From contig NZ_SMMH01000003.1 in assembly GCF_004634215.1 (NCBI RefSeq), positions 123,895 to 187,894 of the forward strand: a stretch of 64,000 bases of DNA, given 5' to 3'. Below are positions 34,748-42,505 of this stretch, one piece after another. Numbering within the stretch: position 1 is the first letter of the stretch; every line of letters begins with the position of its first letter. A model generated the notes under the pieces. It worked only from the letters and a program-made list of their open reading frames with translations, was not told where the DNA came from and ran no database searches. The position numbers and the translations under genes are program-made. This DNA is from Deinococcus fonticola. Its GTDB lineage: Bacteria; Deinococcota; Deinococci; Deinococcales; Deinococcaceae.

Positions 34748-35136
34748 CAGGCGGTCTGCATTCGCCGGGCAAGGGCCGCGATCTGTCCAGCGTGCCACGC
34801 GGTATGACGGGCGTTCAGGCGCAGCAGTGAAGCGACGCTCCATTCCATTCCCTCATAAGCAGTGGAAAGGTTCAGCGATTCAGCCGGAAGTTCCCGGGCC
34901 GCCTCGATTTCCCATTCCATCAGGCGCGTCAGTCCAGCATCATCGGGGGGCAATCTGCTTCCAGCCACTTCCGCCACCAGAAGCCAGTACCTTCTCTTGG
35001 TCTCTGCCAGATGGGCCGTAAGCCAGCCGATGCGCGGGTGAGGTTGCCCGTCCACTTTGCTCAGGGCGGCTTTCACGCTTTCCCAGGGGTGGTGGTTCGC
35101 TTCGTCCAGCAGGGTGGCCAGGTCTTCTGGGGTCAC
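34747..35136 (-). CDS. DinB-like four-helix bundle protein
   Basis: A 129-residue protein of the DinB/DfsB superfamily. The metal-site pattern of this family is a His near the start (HHPWESVK region) plus HTAWHAGQIAALAR near the end. Deinococcus is rich in such proteins; many are thought to be thiol-dependent or metal-dependent transferases, but this one's role is unknown. Its start overlaps the stop of the upstream membrane protein gene (ATGA), and its stop overlaps the next start, so it sits in a three-gene coupled unit. Confidence 0.75.
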   Translation of the reverse strand: MTPEDLATLLDEANHHPWESVKAALSKVDGQPHPRIGWLTAHLAETKRRYWLLVAEVAGSRLPPDDAGLTRLMEWEIEAARELPAESLNLSTAYEGMEWSVASLLRLNARHTAWHAGQIAALARRMQTA

Positions 35137-35642
35137 GGCAGGGCGTACCCTTCGCCTTCACGGCGCAGTTGACCGCGTTCCAGCATGGCGCTCACGGTGA
35201 GGCTGGCCTGCTCGGCGTTCAGCGGGCTCCTGTCGCTGAGGTCGCGCAGGGTAAAGGGGCGGCCCACGCGGTGCGCGAAGCGAATGACCATGCGTTCCTG
35301 AACGTCCGGGCGCTCCCGGCCACTGTCCATGCGGGCGGCCCGGCGGCCGAAGGCCCACCAGACGAGGGCACCGAACAGCACCCCGATCAGCAGTTCCAGT
35401 GGGATCAGCTGTGTGGCCAGGTCAGGCGCGGCGAGGCGCTCGGCCAGTTGTTGCAGGTGCGTGCGGGCCGCGTCAATCTGCTCGGCCGCTGCGCCGGAGG
35501 TCACCAGGCGTTTGAATTTCCCGCGTTCCCGCAGGAACATCATTACGCCCCCCGCGTCGCCCCGGACGTAGATGACCGCGAAAGCCAGAAGCGCGGTGGA
35601 CAGGCCGGAAATGAGCGTCAGGAACAGACGGGCGGCATTCAC
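35133..35642 (-). CDS. Two-helix membrane protein with C-terminal winged-helix-like domain
   Basis: About 169 residues. A first membrane helix (LFLTLISGLSTALLAFAVIYV) and a second (LIPLELLIGVLFGALVWWAF) enclose a helical linker. The C-terminal 60 residues (IRFAHRVGRPFTLRDLSDRSPLNAEQASLTV) look like a winged helix. Function unknown. The GTG at 35642 is preferred because TACCAT ends exactly 7 nt before it; the ATG at 35651 overlaps that box and would add three residues. First gene of the coupled unit. Confidence 0.6.
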   Translation of the reverse strand: MNAARLFLTLISGLSTALLAFAVIYVRGDAGGVMMFLRERGKFKRLVTSGAAAEQIDAARTHLQQLAERLAAPDLATQLIPLELLIGVLFGALVWWAFGRRAARMDSGRERPDVQERMVIRFAHRVGRPFTLRDLSDRSPLNAEQASLTVSAMLERGQLRREGEGYALP

Positions 35643-35783
35643 GCCACCCATGGTAGCAACCCCGGCGCAGGTCGATGGTGTCCTTCATGCAGATCGCCCG
35701 TGAGAGAGGCGCATCATCTCAGTGTTGAAAGAGGCAGAGGACAAGGTGCTTTGCCTTTCTGTAACTGGGCCTCGGCAAGAGAC

Positions 35784-36818
35784 TCAGCGAACAATCCGGG
35801 CCGCGCCCTGGACGCTGATGTTCACGCTCGCTCCTTCCCGGTGGACTTGCGGGTCGCTGGTGAACATCAGGAGTTCCTGTTCACCGATCTGCAGGTGATA
35901 GAGGGTGTCTCGCCCGCCGAATTCGCGGGCTTTCACGGTGGCGGGTGTTCCGTGCGGGGTGAACATCAGTTGTTCGGGCCGGACGCTGAGCATGACCGGG
36001 CCGCTGGCGGGTTCGTGCAGGGGCAGGTGGCCCAGGAGGGTGTGCGCCTGCTGGCCCTGCGCCGTGCCGGAAATGAGGTTGCTGCGCCCGAGGAAACTGG
36101 CGACGAAGGCGGTTTCCGGCTGGCCGTAAACGTGGGTGGGTGGGCCTATCTGCTCTATGGTGCCGCTCCGCATCAGGGCCACGCGGTCACTGAAAGCCAG
36201 GGCCTCCTCCTGGTCATGGGTAACGAGAATGGCGGCGGTTCCGCTTTGCCGCAGGATGTGCCGCACGTCCTGGCGGGTGGCGTGCCGGAGTTGGGCGTCC
36301 AGGTTGCTGAACGGTTCGTCGAGCAGCAGCAGCGCGGGCCGTGGGGCCAGGGCGCGGGCCAGCGCGACGCGTTGTTGCTGCCCGCCAGACAGCTGGTGTG
36401 GCGCGCGGCCCTCGAACACGGTCAGACCCACGAGGGCAAGCGTTTCCCGGGCACGCGGCAGGCGCTGGGCGCGCGGCAAATGCTTCAGCCCGAACAGCAC
36501 GTTTTGCAGGACGTTCAGGTGAGGAAACAGCGCGTAATCCTGAAACACCAGCCCCACCCCGCGTTTCTCCGGTGGAATGAAGGGTTGCGTGACCTCGCGC
36601 CCGGCCACGTGAATGCGCCCCTCGTCGGGCGTGTCGAGGCCCGCGATCAGGCGCAGGGCGGTGGTTTTCCCGCACCCGCTGGGGCCGAGCAGGGTCAACA
36701 GTTCCCCCGGTTGCAACGACAGGTTCAGGCGGTCGATGACGGGCGGCAGGTGGGGACTGAAGCGCCGCGTGACGTTCTCCAGGGTCAGTGGCTCCAGGGT
36801 CAGGGGAAGGGTGCTCAT
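35784..36818 (-). CDS. Ferric-iron type ABC transporter ATP-binding protein
   Basis: A 344-residue ATPase of the FbpC/AfuC/PotA class. Walker A GPSGCGKT, signature LSGGQQQR, Walker B ALLLLDEPF and the H-loop VTHDQEEAL are all present; the C-terminal 100 residues form a TOBE-like domain. The start at 36818 is set by an ATGA overlap with the permease gene. It energises the two-domain permease encoded just upstream, and iron is inferred as substrate from the binding protein at 38637. Confidence 0.9.
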   Translation of the reverse strand: MSTLPLTLEPLTLENVTRRFSPHLPPVIDRLNLSLQPGELLTLLGPSGCGKTTALRLIAGLDTPDEGRIHVAGREVTQPFIPPEKRGVGLVFQDYALFPHLNVLQNVLFGLKHLPRAQRLPRARETLALVGLTVFEGRAPHQLSGGQQQRVALARALAPRPALLLLDEPFSNLDAQLRHATRQDVRHILRQSGTAAILVTHDQEEALAFSDRVALMRSGTIEQIGPPTHVYGQPETAFVASFLGRSNLISGTAQGQQAHTLLGHLPLHEPASGPVMLSVRPEQLMFTPHGTPATVKAREFGGRDTLYHLQIGEQELLMFTSDPQVHREGASVNISVQGAARIVR

Positions 36819-38377
36819 GCGTTTCTCCGGCCAATCAGAAGGGTGGTGACGACCCCGCAGGCAATGAGCGCGAGGGCGTAGGGGGCGGCGCTGGCGTACT
36901 GGGCTTCTTCGGTGTACGTCCACAGGTTACGCGAGAGGGGCTCGAACCCGATGGGCGCGAGCAGCAGCGTCAGCGGCAGTTCTTTCAGGACACTGAGAAA
37001 CACGAACGCCGCGCCGGTCAGCAGGCCCGGCCTCAGGAGGGGAAGGGTGACGCTCCAGAGGGTTTGCAGGGGGCTGTACCCCAGGACGCGGGCGGCTTCC
37101 TCCAGCCGTGGCGTGGCAGTCACCAGCCCGCTGCGCAGGGGGCCAATGGCTTCAGCCACGAAGTGCAGCGTGTAAGCCAGAATCAGAAGCGTGAAGGTCT
37201 GGTACAGGCCCGGCACGACCCCGAGCGTGAAGAAAATCAGGGCAAGGGCGAACGCCAGCGGGGGCGTGGCGTACCCCAGATAAGCCACCCGTTCCGTCAG
37301 TCGGGCCAGCCTGCCGCTGCGCGGCGTGTTTCCATACCGACTCCCGATGTAAGCCAGCGGAAACGCCAACGCCGTGGTGGTCAGGGCCGCCAGGGCCGCC
37401 GCGCCCGCAGCGGATTTCACGGAGGCCCACAGGCTGCTCAGCGCCCAGGGATTCAACTCGGTGCGCGTCCAGTACACGATGGTCATGATGGGAATGAGTA
37501 GCGCGGCCACGCCAATACTCCCGGCCAGCCCCCACGCGGGCAACGTCCACGCGCCCAGTCGCACCGGAGCGGAGCGGCGGGCGGTGGTGGGGGAAACGCG
37601 CGCCAGCATCACGTTCCGCATCAGTCGCGCTTCCAGCCACAGAACCAGGGCGGCGAACGCCAGCAGGAACAGGCCCAGCCAGGCCGAGTACACGCGGTCA
37701 TAAGCGGCGGTGTACTGCTGGTAAATCGCGGCGCTGAACGTCGGGTAGCGCATCAGGGACACCACCCCGAAATCCCCCAGCACGTGCAGGGCAATCAGGA
37801 GTGCCCCGGACAGCCAGGCGGGGCGCAGGTGCGGCAACGTCACTTCACGGAAGGTCTGCCAGGGCGTGCGCCCCAGCAGCCGCGCGGCTTCTTCCAGGGC
37901 CGGATCCAGTGTGCGCAGGGCCGTGTGCAAGTTCAGGAACAGGTATGGAAACGTAAACAGCGTCAGGATGCCCAGTGCCCCCAGAAACCCGCTGGGTGGT
38001 GTGATCTTCAGGCCCAGCAGCGTGTCCAGGGCGCCCCCATAGCCCGTCGCGGCCACCAGGGCGTAAGCGCCCACGTATCCCGGTAGCGCCAGCGGCAGGG
38101 TTCCCAGCAAGACCAGCAATCGGCGCGGCCTGAAGGTGGAGCGTGCCGCCAGAAACGCCAACGGCAACGCCAGCGCCGTTGTTCCCGCCAGGGTCGCCAC
38201 TGTTAAAACAAGGGTGTTCCACGCCAACTCCAGATTGCGGGAACGAAACACAATCTCCCGCAACTCGCCGGCGTCCGCACTGACTGCCCGCAGCAGCAGA
38301 TAACAGATCGGCAACAGCACGCCCAGCACCGTCAACAAGGCTGGCAAAAGCAGATGTGGCGGAATACGGCGCATCAA
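36815..38377 (-). CDS. Ferric-iron type ABC transporter permease (fused two-domain)
   Basis: A 520-residue inner-membrane protein with about 12 hydrophobic helices and two binding-protein-dependent transport domains. Each has an EAA-like loop (EEAARLLGRTPWQTFREVTLPHLRP and EEAARVLGYSPLQTLWSVTLPLLRP). This fused arrangement is typical of FbpB/SfuB iron permeases. The start is TTG at 38377, 7 nt after TATCTT; an ATG immediately follows it. It overlaps the ATPase gene by 4 nt. Confidence 0.92.
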   Translation of the reverse strand: MMRRIPPHLLLPALLTVLGVLLPICYLLLRAVSADAGELREIVFRSRNLELAWNTLVLTVATLAGTTALALPLAFLAARSTFRPRRLLVLLGTLPLALPGYVGAYALVAATGYGGALDTLLGLKITPPSGFLGALGILTLFTFPYLFLNLHTALRTLDPALEEAARLLGRTPWQTFREVTLPHLRPAWLSGALLIALHVLGDFGVVSLMRYPTFSAAIYQQYTAAYDRVYSAWLGLFLLAFAALVLWLEARLMRNVMLARVSPTTARRSAPVRLGAWTLPAWGLAGSIGVAALLIPIMTIVYWTRTELNPWALSSLWASVKSAAGAAALAALTTTALAFPLAYIGSRYGNTPRSGRLARLTERVAYLGYATPPLAFALALIFFTLGVVPGLYQTFTLLILAYTLHFVAEAIGPLRSGLVTATPRLEEAARVLGYSPLQTLWSVTLPLLRPGLLTGAAFVFLSVLKELPLTLLLAPIGFEPLSRNLWTYTEEAQYASAAPYALALIACGVVTTLLIGRRNA

Positions 38378-38384
38378 GTCACCA

Positions 38385-38413
38385 AAGATACCAGACTAAC
38401 TTGATCAGGTTAA
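38385..38413 (-). promoter_or_regulatory. Promoter of the iron permease-ATPase pair
   Basis: Minus strand TTAACC (38413-38408), 17-bp spacer, TATCTT (38390-38385). The -10 box ends 7 nt before the TTG start, fitting a leaderless message independent of the upstream binding-protein gene. Confidence 0.45.
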
Positions 38414-38592
38414 TGGGTTAGGAAAAGAGATCGGGCTCTCTTCAATGGGTCGAGCTGGAAGGACGCAGCCGACAAGAGCAAAAAATTTCTGCCCAGCCAG
38501 TGAATTTCGCTTCTTCGGGAGAACTGTCAGCGAGTTGAGTGAAAGGTCACGGGAGGCAGACAACCGAGTCAAGCGGAAAGTTCCCGATACGC

Positions 38593-38623
38593 AAAAGCTC
38601 CGCCTTCTTCTCGACGGAGCTTT
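38593..38623 (-). terminator. Terminator after the iron-binding protein gene
   Basis: AAAGCTCCG and CGGAGCTTT form a 9-bp stem with a 12-nt loop ending in TTTTG on the minus strand. It separates the binding-protein message from the permease genes and may allow excess binding protein. The next 180 bp (38414-38592) contain no gene. Confidence 0.75.
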
Positions 38624-38636
38624 CATTTGTGTGTTT

Positions 38637-39626
38637 TTACAGCAGTCCGGCGTCGCGCAGGAGCTTCTGGGCTTTTTCGATGTTTTTGGGAAGCACCGAG
38701 GGCTCGACTTTGGGGCTGCGTTTCACCACGTCGTTGTAGGGCAGCATGGTGGTGGGCTGCAGGATATTCCCGATGACCGGGTACTCGAAGTTGACGCTGA
38801 GGAAGAAAGTCTGGGCGTCCTTGCCGGTCAGGGCCTGCAGGAAGCGGGTGGCGGCGGCGCGGTTCTTGCTGCTGCTCAGGATGGCGGCTCCGGTGGCGTT
38901 GCCGAGGTTGCCGATGTCGCCCGCCTTGAAAAAGTGCGTGTCGATGGGGTAGCTGAGGCGGTTGACGCGCTGGATGTAGTAGTGGTTGGTCAGGCCCACG
39001 TCGATTTCTCCGGCGCGAATGGCTTCGAGCATCCCGACGTTGCTGGTCTTGTAGTCGCGGGGTTGCAGGGCCTTCATGCCTTCCAGCCACGCCCTGGTGG
39101 TGGCTTCGCCGTGCTTGGCGATCATGCCGGCCAGGAAATCCTGGAAGCTGGGGTAGCTGACCGTCCAGCCGATACGGCCTTTCAGGTTGGTTTTCTTGGG
39201 CAGGTCGAGAACGCTGTCGGGCAGGTCCGCCGGTTTCAGTTTGGTGTTGTTGTACGCGAGGACGCGGAAACGGACGGTGGTGGGGAGCCAGTCTTTGCTG
39301 CTGGGCGCGTAGTCGTCACTGACGCCCCGGTACAGGCTGGTGCTCAGTTTGGCGAATTTTTTGCTGTCGCTGAGTTCACCGAGGGCGCCGACGCTGTTGC
39401 CCCAGAAGATGTCGGCGGGACTGCGGCTGCCTTCCTCCTGCAGGGCCGCGACCAGTTGCGCGTCGGTGCCGTAGCGGACGTTGACTTTAATGCCGGTCTG
39501 CTGCTGGAACTGCTGGACAACCGGTTCCACGAAGGTCTTGGCGCGGCCCGAGTAGATGGTGAGGCTTTGCTGCGCGAGGCTGGTGCTGGTGAGGGTAAGG
39601 CCGAGCAGGAGGATAGCTTTCTTCAT
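38637..39626 (-). CDS. Iron(III) ABC transporter substrate-binding protein (FbpA/FutA-like)
   Basis: A 329-residue periplasmic protein with a signal peptide cut after TSLAQ. The mature N-terminus SLTIYSGRAKTFVEPVV and the NVRYGTDAQLVAAL and ADIFWGNSVGALGEL pieces match ferric-binding proteins of the FbpA/FutA group. Twin-Tyr iron ligands are plausible at the NHYYIQR motif (about residue 210), as in the family. It precedes the permease and ATPase on the same strand, separated by a terminator. Confidence 0.92.
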   Translation of the reverse strand: MKKAILLLGLTLTSTSLAQQSLTIYSGRAKTFVEPVVQQFQQQTGIKVNVRYGTDAQLVAALQEEGSRSPADIFWGNSVGALGELSDSKKFAKLSTSLYRGVSDDYAPSSKDWLPTTVRFRVLAYNNTKLKPADLPDSVLDLPKKTNLKGRIGWTVSYPSFQDFLAGMIAKHGEATTRAWLEGMKALQPRDYKTSNVGMLEAIRAGEIDVGLTNHYYIQRVNRLSYPIDTHFFKAGDIGNLGNATGAAILSSSKNRAAATRFLQALTGKDAQTFFLSVNFEYPVIGNILQPTTMLPYNDVVKRSPKVEPSVLPKNIEKAQKLLRDAGLL

Positions 39627-39634
39627 GAATTGTA

Positions 39635-39663
39635 ATCCTAATTAATCCGAGTGATTTAGTCAA
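39635..39663 (-). promoter_or_regulatory. Strong promoter of the iron-binding protein gene
   Basis: Minus strand TTGACT (39663-39658), exactly 17 bp, TAGGAT (39640-39635); the -10 box ends 8 nt before the ATG. The region is markedly AT-rich, with TAATTAGGATTA-like repeats that could bind an iron-responsive DtxR or Fur repressor; that part is only inference. Confidence 0.65.
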
Positions 39664-39793
39664 ATTTAGCCGAGGCGAGTCACTGGTCATGAGAGCCGTT
39701 CAGGGTTTCTTGGCTGTGTAGCGTGCCTTTCACGCTTTTCATTATGCTAGGGGCGTTAAACCCTGCCGCAGGGCGGGTCTTCTGGGAGGAAGA

Positions 39794-40504
39794 ATGGAAG
39801 AACGTAAAACCATGGGGAGCGCACTGGTCGATGTTTTCGACGCCGGCGTGGTGCTTGTCAAATCCGAGATCAACGCCGTCGGTAAGAAGGTCGGTGACGT
39901 CGCCAAGGCCAAAGGGGTGGGCGTGGCCCTGATGCTGGCTGCCGCCGGCCCCATTATTCTGGGCCTGATTTTCCTGATTCTGGCGGTGTTTTATCTGCTG
40001 AGCCTGTGGCTGCCGGCCTGGGGCGCGGCGCTGGTCATCGCCTTGCTGAGCTTCGCGCTGGCGGGCGCTCTGATCGCCTTTGCCATGCAGAAACTCAGCG
40101 CCCACGTGGACACTGAAATGCCCCGCCACCCGGTGCCGCTCAGCAAAGCGGAGAGCAGCGTTCCGGCCACGCCCGCTGCGCCGGTGGGGGCAGCCATCGC
40201 CGCTGGAACGGCCGCGACCGCCGCCGAAAAGCACCCGGAGGCGGTGTACGTGAAGGACATGCGCTTTCCCAGCGATGACGTGATCGGTCATTCTGCTTCC
40301 AGCGTGGAACGCGCCAACCACACCGTATACGAAAGCAAACCCAGCGGCGAGGCGCAGTATTACGGCAGCGGTCTGAACAAGAAGCTGAACGACGGGCACG
40401 CCGACCCCGAGTTGCACAACCCGGTGACGCTCAAGGATACCCCGGGCATCAGCGTGAGCACCAAGCCCACCTACCCGGAAGACATGCGCAAGGAGGGGTA
40501 CTGA
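39794..40504 (+). CDS. Phage-holin-superfamily-like membrane protein (putative Actinobacterial Holin-X type)
   Basis: A 236-residue protein. The N-terminal 45 residues are an amphipathic cytosolic part. Two strong membrane helices follow ([31 protein letters not shown] and [19 protein letters not shown]). A long polar tail ends the protein. This matches the phage_holin_3_6/Holin-X layout that is common on bacterial chromosomes outside prophages. GGGAGGAAG precedes the ATG. The next gene starts right after its stop, so the two act together. The tail has Pro/Ala-rich and Asp/Tyr-rich stretches. Confidence 0.75.
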   Translation: MEERKTMGSALVDVFDAGVVLVKSEINAVGKKVGDVAKAKGVGVALMLAAAGPIILGLIFLILAVFYLLSLWLPAWGAALVIALLSFALAGALIAFAMQKLSAHVDTEMPRHPVPLSKAESSVPATPAAPVGAAIAAGTAATAAEKHPEAVYVKDMRFPSDDVIGHSASSVERANHTVYESKPSGEAQYYGSGLNKKLNDGHADPELHNPVTLKDTPGISVSTKPTYPEDMRKEGY

Positions 40505-40505
40505 G

Positions 40506-41213
40506 ATGGCCGAAAACCCGAAAGACCAGCCCCCCCAGCTGCCCCCGACTTACTTGAAGGACATAAGTTACCCCACCGAGGTGCGGTACATGACCGAGCA
40601 GGAGGAGGCCCGCGCCCGCCTGAAAGCCAGCATTGACGCCCTGAGCGAGCAGGCCAGTTTGCAGGTGCAGATGCAGAAAGAACCCCTCAAGATGCTGGGG
40701 GGCGCTTCAGCGGTCGGCGCCGTGATGGGCCTGGTACTGGGCCGGCAGCTCCGGCGCAGCAAGAAAATTTACGTGGACGCCGAAAGTCCCCTGAAGCACC
40801 AGAAGGGGCTGATGAAAGCCCAGAGTCAGCAGCAGAGCGGCAAGGGCATGGGCGGTGCGCTGATCGCCACGCTGGGCACCCTGGCTTTCAAGCAGGTAAT
40901 GGAAAAGGTCGTGACGCCCCGGCTGGAAGAGGCCGCCAACAACCTGCTGGAGAAGGCCGGGCAGCCGGCGAGTCACGCGCCCAGGCCACAGGTGTCTGCC
41001 GCCCCGAGACCTGTTCTGGTGCCCGCCAGCCCGGCGGCCAACCAGCCCGAACCGGTGGCCAGCTTCCTGAAGACGCCCGCGCCTGCCGCCCCGCAGGTTG
41101 CGCCAGTGACGGCCCACGTGGGTGTGATCCCCATGCCCGAAAGCCAGGTCGAGGCCAAGGCGGTCGGTACGCCCATTGCCGAAGAGGAGCGCCGCAACCC
41201 CAACGCCCACTGA
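40506..41213 (+). CDS. Hypothetical membrane-associated partner of the holin-like protein
   Basis: A 235-residue protein with LKDISYPTEVRYMTEQEEARARLKASIDALSEQ, a helical segment recalling the DUF3618 pattern, at residues 17-50. A short glycine-rich hydrophobic helix follows (MLGGASAVGAVMGLVLG), then another in GGALIATLGTLAFKQV. The C-terminus is Ala/Pro-rich and disordered. Its ATG lies 1 bp after the upstream stop, with GGAGG inside the previous gene. Holin-X genes are frequently followed by a DUF3618-type gene, which supports the pairing. Confidence 0.65.
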   Translation: MAENPKDQPPQLPPTYLKDISYPTEVRYMTEQEEARARLKASIDALSEQASLQVQMQKEPLKMLGGASAVGAVMGLVLGRQLRRSKKIYVDAESPLKHQKGLMKAQSQQQSGKGMGGALIATLGTLAFKQVMEKVVTPRLEEAANNLLEKAGQPASHAPRPQVSAAPRPVLVPASPAANQPEPVASFLKTPAPAAPQVAPVTAHVGVIPMPESQVEAKAVGTPIAEEERRNPNAH

Positions 41214-41238
41214 AGCGGGCGGCCGCCCATCCCGAGAG

Positions 41239-41264
41239 GCCCACCCTGATGGTGGGCTTTTTTC
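41239..41264 (+). terminator. Terminator of the holin-like gene pair
   Basis: GCCCACC-CTGAT-GGTGGGC followed by TTTTTT. Confidence 0.92.
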
Positions 41265-41312
41265 GTTTGGCACTCCCGTTTAGCACTTCCTGGCTTCTGG
41301 TAAGCTGGGGGC

Positions 41313-41717
41313 ATGACCGCCACCCGCAGCACCCGCCAGCGCGACGTGATTGCCCGCGTCATCACGCAGGCCGCCGGGCCGCTCGCGGTCAGCGAGGTGC
41401 TGGCGCAGGCGCGCGCCGACCTGCCTACCCTGGGCCTGGCCACGGTGTACCGCACCCTGAAGCTACTGACCGAGCAGCACCGCATTCACCCCGTTATCCT
41501 GGACGGCGAGACGCTGTATGAGGCGTCCGGGCGCGGCCACCACCATCACTTCAGTTGCACAGTGTGCGGGCGCGTGTTCACGCTGCACACCTGCCCGGTG
41601 GCCCTGCCCAGCGGCACGGTCTATCCCGGCGGCTTCGTGGTGGAGGCCCACGAGGTCACGCTGTACGGCCGGTGCCCGCAGTGTGCCAGCCAGGCAGGTC
41701 AGCCGCTCAGCGGTTGA
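41313..41717 (+). CDS. Fur family transcriptional regulator
   Basis: A 134-residue metal-dependent repressor. The winged helix at about residues 5-75 includes [14 protein letters not shown] His-rich metal site follows ([10 protein letters not shown]), then the structural zinc cysteines CTVCG and CPQC. It could be Fur, Zur or PerR; the metal cannot be decided. It is unusual in having four consecutive His. The nearby iron transporter (38.4-39.6 kb) makes iron or zinc control attractive. TAAGCT ends 6 nt before the ATG. It is convergent with the next gene, overlapping by 11 bp. Confidence 0.9.
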   Translation: MTATRSTRQRDVIARVITQAAGPLAVSEVLAQARADLPTLGLATVYRTLKLLTEQHRIHPVILDGETLYEASGRGHHHHFSCTVCGRVFTLHTCPVALPSGTVYPGGFVVEAHEVTLYGRCPQCASQAGQPLSG

Positions 41718-42357
41718 GGTTGAGCAGGGCCAGCAGTTCGCGCAGCAGGGCGGCATTCGCGCCGGCCTGACGGTACGGGTTCAGGGTGGGCTGCTGGCGC
41801 AGTTCCTTGACCAGGACGGTGCCACCCGGCACCATGAACCCCAGGCGCACTTCGGTGATGTTCACAGGGCCATCCGGCGCGGCGATGCGGGCGCGGGTCA
41901 GCAGCAGACTGGCCCGCTGCTCCAGGGCCACGCGCTGGCGTTCCAGCAGGGCCACGTCCGCCGCAGAGAGCGTTTCCAGCACTGCCAAGCGCATATCGGT
42001 AGCCTTGCGATTGCCCAGTGCAGGTTCCCGCAGCAGGCCAGGCAGCAGCTCCCGCAGGGCCGCGCTGGCCGCCGGCGTGGGCTGAATGTTTCCCTGCTTC
42101 ACCTGATCGCGCAGGAGCCGCAGGGTAATGAGCAAGTCCAGCGTGGGCAGGCTGAGGGTCTCGTGGCCGGTGGGCGCGGCGGGTGTCCGGGGGCCGGGAG
42201 TGTCCGAGGGCCACCAGCGGGTGCCCTGGCCCTGTTGCCGCTGAATGCGGTCGGCCTGCGACGGCGGGGTGGTTGGGGTCATGGCGGACACCTCCGGGAA
42301 CACCCCGCAACCCAGAAGCAGGGGCATCAGCTGGGCGAAGCGAATACGGCGCGTCAT
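41707..42357 (-). CDS. Hypothetical exported protein
   Basis: A 216-residue protein with an N-terminal signal-like stretch ([20 protein letters not shown]). An Ala/Pro/Thr-rich segment follows, then a mostly helical C-terminal domain containing [21 protein letters not shown] (possible coiled coil). No family is recognised. The start at 42357 is chosen because TAAGCT ends 7 nt upstream; a longer frame reaching 42462 lacks support. Confidence 0.65.
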   Translation of the reverse strand: MTRRIRFAQLMPLLLGCGVFPEVSAMTPTTPPSQADRIQRQQGQGTRWWPSDTPGPRTPAAPTGHETLSLPTLDLLITLRLLRDQVKQGNIQPTPAASAALRELLPGLLREPALGNRKATDMRLAVLETLSAADVALLERQRVALEQRASLLLTRARIAAPDGPVNITEVRLGFMVPGGTVLVKELRQQPTLNPYRQAGANAALLRELLALLNLNR

Positions 42358-42505
42358 ACTGCCCAGCTTAAGCCGTCCAGTTGACGACCAGCTGAAAAGA
42401 AGCGGGGACATTCTTATCTCCTGAGAACGAAAAAGGGCTGGCGGGGAAAGGCCTCCCGGCAACTTTCCCCGCCAGCGTCAAAACGGTGACGCTTCGGTCA
42501 AATGC

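Noticed and set aside
38414..38592. Gene in the gap between iron permease and terminator
   Set aside because: Both strands have stop codons and no convincing start; it holds only promoter/terminator sequence.
39794..41213. Prophage because of a holin-like gene
   Set aside because: No phage structural, lysis or integrase genes flank it, composition is ordinary, and holin-X proteins are widespread on chromosomes.
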